5,023 nt of DNA from Bordetella sp. (GTDB taxonomy: Bacteria; Pseudomonadota; Gammaproteobacteria; Burkholderiales; Burkholderiaceae_B), in contig DAIDKG010000073.1 in NCBI GenBank assembly GCA_027450125.1, forward strand, positions 1 to 5,023, read 5' to 3'. The position numbers and the translations under genes are program-made. This document shows positions 1 to 5,023 of the stretch, one piece after another; position 1 is the first letter of the stretch, and each line of letters opens with the position of its first letter. The notes beneath the pieces were generated by a model that saw nothing but the letters and a program-made list of their open reading frames with translations, was not told where the DNA came from and made no database searches.

Positions 1-114
1 GACCGCGATGCGGTCCGAGCCGTCCAGCCTCGTGCGCACCAGATTCAGCAAGGTGTCCTTGCCGCTGCCCGAGGCGCCCATCAGATAGACCAGACCGGCG
101 CCGGGAACGCTCAC
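1..114 (-). CDS. phnN: PhnN, ribose 1,5-bisphosphate phosphokinase (N-terminal part only)
   Basis: Only the first 38 codons are present; the gene runs off the left edge. The start is GTG at 114-112, read leftwards, and the peptide begins VSVPGAGLVYLMGASGSGKD. A P-loop (Walker A) GASGSGKDT lies at residues 13-21, the same place as in PhnN proteins, which are guanylate-kinase-like NTPases. In E. coli PhnN phosphorylates ribose 1,5-bisphosphate with ATP to give PRPP, the last step of the C-P lyase pathway, in the cytoplasm. The start overlaps the stop of the upstream DUF1045 gene by four bases (GTGA), and I see only a weak Shine-Dalgarno sequence before it, so translation is probably coupled. 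The P-loop alone would fit many kinases; the name rests on it plus the phn context. The nucleotide- and ribose-binding remainder cannot be checked here. Confidence 0.9.
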   Translation of the reverse strand, partial: MSVPGAGLVYLMGASGSGKDTLLNLVRTRLDGSDRIAV

Positions 115-845
115 CGGTCTTCGTCCAGATAGACGGCGCCGGCGCCGTCGGCTGTCGCGCCGTCGAAACCGTAGTGGCGCGCCACCAGGAAAGGCGCTTG
201 CGCCCGGGGTTGCACATACAGGCTCACCGAATTAACCGGCATGGGCGCGCGCAGCAGCGGTGCGCTCATAGCCCGGACCTGGCGCGCGGCGTCCTCGAGC
301 GCCTGTCCCTGCAGCTTGTTCGACAAGGTGATGTGGAATACGAATTGCTCGAACACATAGGGGTAGCCCCAGCGCTGCAGCATGGCTTCGTGTTCAGGCG
401 CGAGCGGCGCCTTGCGGCGCCGTTCCAGCTCGGCCGCCGAGGGCGGCGCTCGCCACGGGTCCAGCGACCTCACTGCGTCGCCGGCAAGCGCCTGCATGCG
501 GGCATGCGCTTGCGCATCGTCGGCCAGGCACCAAGCCAGGAAGCCGCGCAAGGCGCGGCATTGCAGGGGCGCATCGAAGGGTTGCGTGCGCGCGGCCAGT
601 GCCCGCACGGCCAGATCCAGATCCTGCGCACCGGTTCCGGCCTTGAGGCAAAACGGCGGCTTGAGCGTGGCATGCAGGCCGTAGTGGCGCGGATCGCTGG
701 TCCAGTCCGCCTGGCGCGGATCGGCGCCCGCGCCCGGCGCGATGGCAAGGCCCGTTTCCGGGCAGCGGCCCAGCCATGCGTTGCCCGCTTCGCGCCACGG
801 CGCGGGCGGCGCCAGATAGAGCGCGTAGCGATAAGCCTGCGGCAT
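111..845 (-). CDS. DUF1045 family phosphonate-operon protein, predicted 2H phosphoesterase
   Basis: A 244-residue protein starting MPQAYRYALYLAPP. The open frame extends 30 codons further upstream to 935, but that extension lies inside phnM, is Arg-rich, and the family normally begins just before a RYAxY segment, so ATG at 845 is preferred. Two H-x-T motifs are visible: HATLKPP (His58, Thr60) and HITLSN (His171, Thr173). This spacing of paired motifs is the signature of 2H phosphoesterases, which act on cyclic phosphates and 2',5'/3',5' phosphodiesters. It matches the family annotated as 'putative phosphonate metabolism protein' (DUF1045). It lies 17 bases after the phnM stop and overlaps phnN by four bases, so it is cotranscribed with them. 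A reasonable inference is that it opens the 5-phosphoribosyl 1,2-cyclic phosphate left by PhnJ, the job PhnP does in E. coli. The fold and family call are firm; the substrate is not shown by sequence. Confidence 0.88.
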   Translation of the reverse strand: MPQAYRYALYLAPPAPWREAGNAWLGRCPETGLAIAPGAGADPRQADWTSDPRHYGLHATLKPPFCLKAGTGAQDLDLAVRALAARTQPFDAPLQCRALRGFLAWCLADDAQAHARMQALAGDAVRSLDPWRAPPSAAELERRRKAPLAPEHEAMLQRWGYPYVFEQFVFHITLSNKLQGQALEDAARQVRAMSAPLLRAPMPVNSVSLYVQPRAQAPFLVARHYGFDGATADGAGAVYLDEDR

Positions 846-862
846 GGTCCGGGACGCTCGCT

Positions 863-2020
863 TCAAGCCGCTTGCGCGAGGACGGCAAACTCGCGGCTGG
901 CGTAGCGCAGCACGCCGGCCACGATTGCCGCGCACACGCGCGGCAGCGCGGGATTGCTGTCGTCGACCACGATGAGATCGGCCGCCATGCCTTCGGCCAG
1001 CACGCCGCGCTCGTCCAGTCCGGCAGCCAGCGCCGGATTGCGCGACACCAGGTTCCAGGCCTGCTCCAGCGGCAGCACGCCGTCCTGCACCAGGCGCATG
1101 GCCGCCACCAGCGGCGCGGCGTAGTAATAGTCGGACGTGAGGATGTCACACAGGCCGGCGCGGATCATCCCGGTAGCGTCGGGGGCGTTCGTGTGGCTGC
1201 GGCCGCGCACGACGTTCGGCCCGCCGAACACGATGCTGTCGCCCAGTTCGCGGGCCACCTGCGCAGCCTCGTGCGTGAGCGGGAACTCGGCCACCCGGCA
1301 GTCCATGGCGTGGTAGTAGCGCCGGGTGGCGCCGTCCGGGTCGTCGTGCGAGGCGATGCGCAGGCCGGCCTCGCGCGCCGTCACGGCCAGTTCGCGCATG
1401 GCATCGGCCACCTGGTCGGAAGCCTGCATGGCCTGGCGGATGCGCGCCTGGAAGGTGTCGAGATCGCATTCGGCGCGCTCGGCGTATTGCAACAGCTTGC
1501 GGTCGTCGCCCAGGCGCTTGACCATGCTGGGCAGGTGATCGTTGAAGGCCAGGAAGCGCACAATCCCCTGGCGTATCCATTCCTGGGCCGTGGACACACC
1601 GTCGATGTTGTGGGTTTCGAAGCGCAGGTGGATATGGTGCCGCGCCCCCAGCTCGGCCTGCATGCCGGCCAGCGCGTCGAACATGCGCTGGGCGTAGGGC
1701 GCGCCGCGCAGCCCGCCTTCCCATGACAAGGTCACACCGTGGAATTCGGTGGTGATGCCATGGGCCAGCAACTGGCGATCCACGTCGTGCAGGGCGCCCT
1801 CATAGGGAAACACGACTGCGGGGCGCGGCATCACGGCGCGCTCGAAGGCGTCGCCGTGCAGATCGACGATGCCGGGCAGCACCAGCAGCTCGCCCGCGTC
1901 GAGCATCGCACCCGAGCCCGCCGCGGCAAGTCGGCCCCGATCGAAAGCCAGCGCACCGCCCTGCAGGCCGGCGTCGGTGAGTATGCGCGCGCCGGCGATG
2001 CCGGCCAGAGTGTGATGCAT
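863..2020 (-). CDS. phnM: PhnM, alpha-D-ribose 1-methylphosphonate 5-triphosphate diphosphatase
   Basis: A 385-residue amidohydrolase-superfamily protein, close to the 378 residues of E. coli PhnM. In E. coli PhnM releases pyrophosphate from ribose 1-methylphosphonate 5-triphosphate, making the substrate of PhnJ. Visible marks, in order: VLPGIVDLHGDAFE (about 47-60, with HGD at 55-57 replacing the HxH of most amidohydrolases, as is typical of PhnM), FHGVTLSWEGG (93-103), HLRFETHN (131-138), FNDHLPS (159-165), ASHDDPD (223-229), and LTSDYYY (294-300) carrying the conserved metal-site Asp. A typical C-terminal amidohydrolase segment RNPALAAGLDERGVLAEGMA lies at 328-347, followed by ADLIVVD. An in-frame ATG six codons upstream (2038) gives 391 residues. 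I chose the inner ATG because an AAGGAA ribosome binding site sits seven bases before it. The gene follows phnF by 67 bases and precedes the DUF1045 gene by 17. It is split from phnGHI, which are transcribed the other way. Confidence 0.96.
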   Translation of the reverse strand: MHHTLAGIAGARILTDAGLQGGALAFDRGRLAAAGSGAMLDAGELLVLPGIVDLHGDAFERAVMPRPAVVFPYEGALHDVDRQLLAHGITTEFHGVTLSWEGGLRGAPYAQRMFDALAGMQAELGARHHIHLRFETHNIDGVSTAQEWIRQGIVRFLAFNDHLPSMVKRLGDDRKLLQYAERAECDLDTFQARIRQAMQASDQVADAMRELAVTAREAGLRIASHDDPDGATRRYYHAMDCRVAEFPLTHEAAQVARELGDSIVFGGPNVVRGRSHTNAPDATGMIRAGLCDILTSDYYYAAPLVAAMRLVQDGVLPLEQAWNLVSRNPALAAGLDERGVLAEGMAADLIVVDDSNPALPRVCAAIVAGVLRYASREFAVLAQAA

Positions 2021-2027
2021 GGCTGAG

Positions 2028-2033
2028 TTCCTT
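2028..2033 (-). promoter_or_regulatory. phnM ribosome binding site that decides the start
   Basis: Read leftwards, AAGGAA lies seven bases before the ATG at 2020-2018. It falls inside the codons that would belong to the longer reading from ATG 2038, which has no comparable purine-rich site in front of it. This supports a start at 2020 (MHHTLAGIAGARIL). Confidence 0.7.
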
Positions 2034-2047
2034 TCCATGGATTGCGG

Positions 2048-2070
2048 ATGCTAGACGAACCAGGTGACAA
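2048..2070 (-). promoter_or_regulatory. possible PhoB-type promoter in front of phnM (weak)
   Basis: In the 67-base phnF-phnM gap the minus strand carries TTGTCAC (2070-2064), six of seven matches to the Pho-box half-site CTGTCAY. After a 10-base gap comes TAGCAT (2053-2048), which keeps the T, A and final T of a -10 box. The spacing of half-site to -10 is what PhoB-dependent promoters use. The partner half-site expected 11 bases upstream matches in only three of seven positions, so this could be chance. The gap also holds the 7-mer CTAGACG (2051-2057 on the plus strand), which is also part of the candidate PhnF operator before phnG. If active, it would let phnM, the DUF1045 gene and phnN be expressed separately from phnF. 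Confidence 0.25.
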
Positions 2071-2087
2071 CCAGATGTGCAGATGTA

Positions 2088-2810
2088 TCAGTCCGCGTCG
2101 CCGACGACCAGCTGCACCCAATCTGCGCCGAATCGCGTGATGCCATACTGCAGGGGCTTGCCGCGCGAGTCGACGTTCAAGGCTTCGACCTGCAGCACGG
2201 GCCGGGTCTTGGGCTGGCCCAACAGGCGGGCCGTCTCGGAATCGGGCAGGGTTGCGGTAATGCGTGACCATTTGCGGGTGTAGTCGCTAACGCCGTATTG
2301 CTCGTAGGCCTTGGATATCGAATTCAGCGTCTCGAAGTGCTCGGCAAAGCCGGGAAAGCGCTGTGCATCCAGATAATGCTCGGCCAGGCTGATGGCACGC
2401 TTGCCCGAGCGCCTCAGCGTGCGTATATGCAGCAGCTCGGCGTTGCGCGCCAGTCCCAGATGGCCGGCGGCCTCGGCGTTGCGCAGCGTTTGCCTGCCCA
2501 GCAATTCGCCGTGCGCAGGCAGCCCCTGGCGCTGCAGGTTCTCGGAAAAGCGCGTGCGCCTGCCGATGGCATAGGCAATGGCGTGCTCCTGCACGAAAGT
2601 GCCGCGCCCCTGTTCGATACGCACCAGCCCTTGCTGCTCGAGCTCGGCCATGGCGCGGCGGACGGTATGGCGGTTGACCGCATAACGCTGTGCCATGTCG
2701 GACTCGGCAGGCAGTTTCTCGCCGGGGGAGTAGAGCTTCCTGCGTATGTCCGCCGCCAGCGATTCGCTGATCTGGCGCCACACTGCTATGCCTGATCCTC
2801 TTTCAACCAT
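2088..2810 (-). CDS. phnF: PhnF, GntR/HutC-family transcriptional regulator of the phn genes
   Basis: A 240-residue protein, the usual length for E. coli-type PhnF. The N-terminal winged helix-turn-helix of the GntR family spans about residues 7-75: AVWRQISESLAADI, then the helix-turn-helix around LPAESDMAQRYAVNRHTVRR (33-52), then the wing LVRIEQGRGTFV (62-73). The rest, about 90-235, fits the UTRA ligand-binding domain of the HutC subfamily (RFSENLQRQGLPAHGELLG, then LHIRTLRRSGKRAISLAEHYLD). ATG at 2810 is supported by AGAAGG eight bases upstream. Members of this subfamily bind short palindromes as dimers and usually repress their own cluster until a small ligand binds; PhnF of Mycobacterium smegmatis is a known repressor. 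Here it is the first gene of the leftward operon and divergent from phnGHI, the usual place for a local repressor. The ligand cannot be told from sequence. Confidence 0.93.
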   Translation of the reverse strand: MVERGSGIAVWRQISESLAADIRRKLYSPGEKLPAESDMAQRYAVNRHTVRRAMAELEQQGLVRIEQGRGTFVQEHAIAYAIGRRTRFSENLQRQGLPAHGELLGRQTLRNAEAAGHLGLARNAELLHIRTLRRSGKRAISLAEHYLDAQRFPGFAEHFETLNSISKAYEQYGVSDYTRKWSRITATLPDSETARLLGQPKTRPVLQVEALNVDSRGKPLQYGITRFGADWVQLVVGDAD

Positions 2811-2873
2811 GTTCTTAGCCTTCTCGATTCATGCCGGGCCGCCTCGGAATCGCCCCGTCTGCCCGCGCCGGAC

Positions 2874-2879
2874 ATCATA
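2874..2879 (-). promoter_or_regulatory. candidate -10 box for phnF
   Basis: On the minus strand TATGAT (2879-2874) matches five of six positions of TATAAT and would put transcription start about 57 bases before the phnF ATG. The sequence 17 bases upstream (ACAACG) is a poor -35, so this is a weak prediction based on one box in a GC-rich stretch. Confidence 0.3.
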
Positions 2880-2922
2880 TTGCCAGCATAGGTCGCCGTT
2901 GTGCCGGACGCCGCCGGGCAGC

Positions 2923-2940
2923 CTGTCATCTTAGATTCAC
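2923..2940 (+). promoter_or_regulatory. Pho box (PhoB binding site) for the phnGHI operon
   Basis: CTGTCATCTTAGATTCAC has a perfect first half-site (CTGTCAT) and a second half, after the standard four-base spacer, that keeps the TCAC end of CTGTCAC. Against the 18-base consensus CTGTCATAWAWCTGTCAY it matches 13 positions. It ends 10 bases before a possible -10 box (2951-2956), the geometry known for PhoB-activated promoters. Phosphate-starvation control of phn genes by PhoB is established in E. coli, so the role fits. Only one good half-site is present, so binding may be weaker than in E. coli. Confidence 0.6.
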
Positions 2941-2950
2941 GCACTTGCGC

Positions 2951-2956
2951 TTGAAT
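2951..2956 (+). promoter_or_regulatory. candidate -10 box of the phnG promoter
   Basis: TTGAAT matches four of six positions of TATAAT and sits exactly 10 bases after the Pho box. It would give a leader of roughly 45-50 bases before phnG. The same hexamer can be read as a -35 box with AATTAT (2972-2977) as a -10, but that spacing is only 15 bases, so I prefer the PhoB-type reading. Confidence 0.35.
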
Positions 2957-2989
2957 ATCCCGGTCTGCGAGAATTATCTCACCTAATCA

Positions 2990-3003
2990 TCTAGACGTTT
3001 AGA
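2990..3003 (+). promoter_or_regulatory. candidate PhnF operator, imperfect palindrome before phnG
   Basis: TCTAGACGTTTAGA is an inverted repeat with no spacer: the left half TCTAGAC and the reverse complement of the right half, TCTAAAC, agree in six of seven bases. Size and symmetry suit a GntR/HutC dimer, whose sites are often short palindromes of a GTnTAnAC kind. It lies downstream of the predicted transcription start and overlaps the phnG ribosome binding site (3001-3005). A bound repressor could therefore block elongation from the phnG promoter. The link to PhnF is inferred from position and family. Confidence 0.5.
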
Positions 3004-3006
3004 GGA
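3001..3006 (+). promoter_or_regulatory. phnG ribosome binding site
   Basis: AGAGGA ends three bases before the phnG ATG, closer than the usual five to nine bases. Its first three bases are shared with the right arm of the candidate operator, so repressor binding and ribosome entry use the same DNA segment. Confidence 0.6.
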
Positions 3007-3009
3007 AAT

Positions 3010-3486
3010 ATGGAAAACATCCGGAAATCCCCGGCCGGCGCCGACCCCAGGACAGTGCGCCAGGGATGGATGCGCGTGCTGGCCCAGGCCGATCCGGCCG
3101 AACTGGACCGTGCCCTGCGCGCCCTGGATGCCCTGCCTGCGCACCAGTGGCTGCGCAAGCCCGAGACCGGCATGGCCATGGTGCGCGCCCGCAGCGGCGG
3201 CACCGGCTCGCAGTTCAACCTGGGGGAACTCACCGTGACGCGTTGCGCCCTGCTGCTGGCCGACGGCACCATGGGCGTGGCCTATGTGCGCGGCCGCTCG
3301 CAGCGGCACGCCGAGCAGGCCGCGCTGGCCGATGCGCTGCTGCAGACCGGGCAATGGCATGACCGCGTGCAGCAAGCGCTGATCGAGCCCCTGGCCCGGG
3401 CGGCGGACGAACGCCGCGATCGCAAGGCGCGCACCGCCGCGCAGTCCAAGGTGGATTTCTTCACGCTGGCGCGAGGAGAAGACTGA
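3010..3486 (+). CDS. phnG: PhnG, C-P lyase core complex subunit
   Basis: A 158-residue protein, near the 150 residues of E. coli PhnG. The family signature is plain: LRKPETGMAMVRARSGGTGSQ (48-68) followed by FNLGELTVTRCALLLADG (69-86), then GVAYVRGRSQRHAEQAALADAL (89-110). PhnG is a cytoplasmic structural subunit of the PhnG2H2I2J2 core. With PhnH, PhnI and PhnL it is needed to displace adenine from ATP and form ribose 1-methylphosphonate 5-triphosphate. The start is ATG at 3010 behind AGAGGA. It is the first gene of the rightward operon and its stop is one base from the phnH start, so the two are surely cotranscribed. The C-terminal tail (about 125-158) is charged and Arg/Ala-rich, ending in SKVDFFTLARGED, as common in the family. 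No anomalies. Confidence 0.97.
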   Translation: MENIRKSPAGADPRTVRQGWMRVLAQADPAELDRALRALDALPAHQWLRKPETGMAMVRARSGGTGSQFNLGELTVTRCALLLADGTMGVAYVRGRSQRHAEQAALADALLQTGQWHDRVQQALIEPLARAADERRDRKARTAAQSKVDFFTLARGED

Positions 3487-3487
3487 T

Positions 3488-4111
3488 ATGACCGCCGCTG
3501 CTTCCAACCCCGCGGCGAACGCCGCCATCCAGCCCGGCTTCGCCGATGCGCCGGTCGATTCGCAAATCGTATTTCGCCTGCTGCTGGACGCCCTCGCCCG
3601 CCCCGGCCGCATCCATGAACTGGATGTGCAAAGCGGTGTGCCGCAAGGACTGTCGCCGGCCATGACCGCCACACTGCTCACCCTGATCGACGTGGACGCG
3701 CCCTTGTGGCTGCCGCGCGGCATGGACGCAGGCGTGGAGCGGTTCCTGCGCTTTCATTGCAGCAGCCGCGGGGTCCAGGAGTTGCATCAGGCCGCCTTCG
3801 TGGCCGTCCCCGCCGGCCATGCCCTTCCCGCGCTCACTCAGTGCAGCGCGGGCGACCCGGCCTATCCGGACCGCTCGGCCACGCTGATCATCGAGGTCGA
3901 ATCGCTGCAGGGCGGCATGCCTCTGCGCCTGACGGGCCCGGGCATCAAGGACGAGCAGATCCTGCGTGTGCAGGGCCTGCCCGGCTATTTTCTCGCGCAG
4001 TGGCGGGCCAACAACCAGCGCTTTCCGCTGGGCGTAGACGCCGTTCTCACCCATGGCCGCCTGCTGTGCGGCCTGCCCCGCACATGCCGCATCGTCTTGG
4101 AGGAACACTGA
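3488..4111 (+). CDS. phnH: PhnH, C-P lyase core complex subunit
   Basis: A 207-residue protein; E. coli PhnH has 194. The first 16 or so residues are a low-complexity Ala/Asn/Pro stretch, after which family features begin: PGFADAPVDSQIVFRLLLDA then LARPGRI (16-42), LLTLIDVDAPLWLP (63-76), AGDPAYPDRSATLIIEVESL (121-140) and RLTGPGIKDE (147-156). PhnH has a fold related to PLP-dependent transferases but lacks the cofactor-binding residues. It caps the PhnG2H2I2J2 core and is required for phosphonate activation on ATP. GAGGAG at 3473-3478, nine bases before the ATG and inside the end of phnG, is its ribosome binding site. The gene starts one base after the phnG stop, and phnI starts one base after its own stop. 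No anomalies. Confidence 0.96.
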   Translation: MTAAASNPAANAAIQPGFADAPVDSQIVFRLLLDALARPGRIHELDVQSGVPQGLSPAMTATLLTLIDVDAPLWLPRGMDAGVERFLRFHCSSRGVQELHQAAFVAVPAGHALPALTQCSAGDPAYPDRSATLIIEVESLQGGMPLRLTGPGIKDEQILRVQGLPGYFLAQWRANNQRFPLGVDAVLTHGRLLCGLPRTCRIVLEEH

Positions 4112-4112
4112 C

Positions 4113-5023
4113 ATGTACGTTGCCGTCAAAGGTGGCGAACGCGCCATACTCAATTCCTACAAGCTGCTCGACCAGTATCGCCGCGGCGATACCGCCGTGC
4201 CCGAACTCGCGCTGGACCAGATCCGCGAGCAGATGCCGCTGGCCGTGTCGCGCGTAATGAGCGAAGGCTCTCTCTACGATCCGCATCTGGCGGCGCTGGC
4301 CATCAAGCAGGCCGGCGGCGACCTGATCGAGGCCATCTTCCTGCTGCGCGCCTACCGCACCACGCTGCCTCGCCTGGGCTATACGCGTCCCATCGACACC
4401 GGCCGCATGACCCTGCAGCGGCGCATCTCGTCCACCTTCAAGGACTTGCCCGGCGGCCAGATGCTGGGGCCGACCTACGACTACACGCAGCGCCTGCTGG
4501 ATTTCAGCCTGGAGGTCCAGCGCCAGGCCGATGAACTGCCGCCGGTGCCGCATGCCGTCGAAAATTTGGCCTCGCGCGTGACGGACCTGCTGCAGCAGGA
4601 GGCGCTGATCGATCCCGAGGAGCCCGCGCCGGGCGACCCCGCGCCGGAAACCGACCTCACGCGCCAGCCGCTGGACTTTCCCGCTGGCCGTGGCGCGCGC
4701 CTGCAGAACCTGGCCCGCGGCGACGAGGGCTTTCTCCTGGCCATGGGCTATTCCACGCAGCGCGGCTATGGCAACACCCACCCCTTCGTGGCCGAGATCC
4801 GCTACGGCACGCTCGAGGTCGACATGTATGTCGAGGAACTGGGGTTCGATGTCTGCCTGGGCGAAATCGAGATCACCGAATGCCAGATGGTCGGACAATT
4901 CGGCGGCGCCGACAGCCAGCGGCCCAAGCTCACCCGCGGCTACGGCCTGACCTTCGGCTACGGCGAACGCAAGGCCATGGCCATGTCCCTGGTCGACCGC
5001 TCGCTGCGCGCGCGGGAGCTGGG
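4113..5023 (+). CDS. phnI: PhnI, C-P lyase core nucleosidase subunit (C-terminus beyond the window)
   Basis: The frame opens at ATG 4113 and stays open to the right edge, about 303 codons of a family usually 350-370 long. It begins MYVAVKGGERAILNSYKLLD, the standard PhnI start, behind GGAGGA at 4099-4104. Further marks: QMPLAVSRVMSEGSLYDPHL (40-59), AYRTTLPRLGYTRPIDTGRM (80-99), LTRQPLDFPAGRGARLQNLA (182-201), then RGDEGFLLAMGYSTQRGYGN (202-221), THPFVAEIR (222-230), ITECQMVGQF (254-263), LTRGYGLTFGYGERKAMAMS (273-292). Residues 165-181 form a Pro/Glu/Asp-rich linker. In E. coli PhnI is the subunit with nucleosidase activity; with PhnG, PhnH and PhnL it swaps the adenine of ATP for methylphosphonate. 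Its C-terminal histidines that bind zinc beside PhnJ in the E. coli complex would lie past the edge and cannot be checked. phnJ is expected next. Confidence 0.97.
   Translation, partial: MYVAVKGGERAILNSYKLLDQYRRGDTAVPELALDQIREQMPLAVSRVMSEGSLYDPHLAALAIKQAGGDLIEAIFLLRAYRTTLPRLGYTRPIDTGRMTLQRRISSTFKDLPGGQMLGPTYDYTQRLLDFSLEVQRQADELPPVPHAVENLASRVTDLLQQEALIDPEEPAPGDPAPETDLTRQPLDFPAGRGARLQNLARGDEGFLLAMGYSTQRGYGNTHPFVAEIRYGTLEVDMYVEELGFDVCLGEIEITECQMVGQFGGADSQRPKLTRGYGLTFGYGERKAMAMSLVDRSLRAREL

Noticed and set aside
174..905. Long plus-strand open frame of 243 codons opposite the DUF1045 gene
   Set aside because: It is a GC-rich antisense shadow: Arg/Ala/His/Gln-heavy, with no recognisable motif, while the minus strand carries clear family motifs.
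846..935. N-terminal extension of the DUF1045 protein to ATG 935
   Set aside because: The 30 extra residues overlap phnM coding sequence, are Arg-rich, and are not typical of the family; ATG 845 fits better.
394..1149. Minus-strand open frame of 251 codons spanning the phnM-DUF1045 junction
   Set aside because: Out-of-frame reading of two well-identified genes; Arg/Ala/Ser-rich composition typical of a frame-shifted GC-rich sequence.
776..1726. Plus-strand open frame of 316 codons opposite phnM
   Set aside because: Antisense to a confidently identified enzyme, His/Gln/Val-rich, no domain and no ribosome binding site that stands out.
2298..2795. Plus-strand open frame of 165 codons opposite phnF
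   Set aside because: Antisense shadow of a gene with a clear GntR domain; no recognisable protein features.
2811..2922. A small gene or structured RNA in the phnF-proximal part of the intergenic region
   Set aside because: No open frame with a ribosome binding site and no strong hairpin; only a possible -10 box for phnF.
2983..3723. Minus-strand open frame of 246 codons opposite phnG and phnH
   Set aside because: Would run through the phnG control region and antisense to two signature-bearing genes; Arg/Gln/Gly-rich composition.
3461..4153. Minus-strand open frame opposite phnH
   Set aside because: Antisense shadow of phnH and the start of phnI, no motif.
4047..4898. Minus-strand open frame of 283 codons opposite phnI
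   Set aside because: PhnI on the plus strand is nearly continuous with the known family; the antisense frame is Gln/Arg/Ala-rich and unrecognisable.
1..5023. Signs of a mobile element, defence system, CRISPR or other undescribed system
   Set aside because: All coding DNA is accounted for by the phn pathway with uniform base composition; no repeats, integrase, transposase or tRNA were seen.

Overview
The window is one half-and-half slice of a carbon-phosphorus (C-P) lyase gene cluster, the system that breaks unactivated C-P bonds of alkylphosphonates such as methylphosphonate so that the phosphorus can be used. The DNA is very GC-rich with G/C-ending codons and tightly packed genes. Together with the gene order this suggests a betaproteobacterium of the Bordetella/Achromobacter type. 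That assignment is an inference from general appearance, not from a search.

The layout is divergent around a 199-base intergenic region (2811-3009). Leftwards (minus strand) run phnF (GntR/HutC-type regulator, 2810-2088), phnM (triphosphate diphosphatase, 2020-863), a DUF1045 2H-phosphoesterase-like gene (845-111) and the first 38 codons of phnN (ribose 1,5-bisphosphokinase, 114 to the window edge). Rightwards (plus strand) run phnG (3010-3486), phnH (3488-4111) and phnI (4113 to the window edge, about 303 codons, C-terminus missing). phnJ, phnK and phnL would be expected just beyond the right edge. No transporter gene (phnCDE) and no phnP are visible here.

The two arms are complementary parts of one pathway. 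PhnG, PhnH and PhnI (with PhnL, outside) attach the phosphonate to the C1 of ATP ribose with loss of adenine. PhnM removes pyrophosphate. PhnJ (outside) cleaves the C-P bond and leaves a 5-phosphoribosyl 1,2-cyclic phosphate. A phosphodiesterase opens the ring (PhnP in E. coli; here the DUF1045 protein is the obvious local candidate), and PhnN phosphorylates ribose 1,5-bisphosphate to PRPP.

The regulatory region holds two signals: a Pho-box-like element with a perfect CTGTCAT half (2923-2940) placed 10 bases before a possible -10, and a 14-base imperfect palindrome TCTAGACGTTTAGA (2990-3003) that abuts and overlaps the phnG ribosome binding site and is a candidate PhnF operator. A weaker PhoB-type promoter may lie just before phnM. 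I found no RNA gene, mobile element, CRISPR array, frameshift or convincing terminator. The pathway itself is well known. The less-described parts are the DUF1045 protein and the operator architecture.
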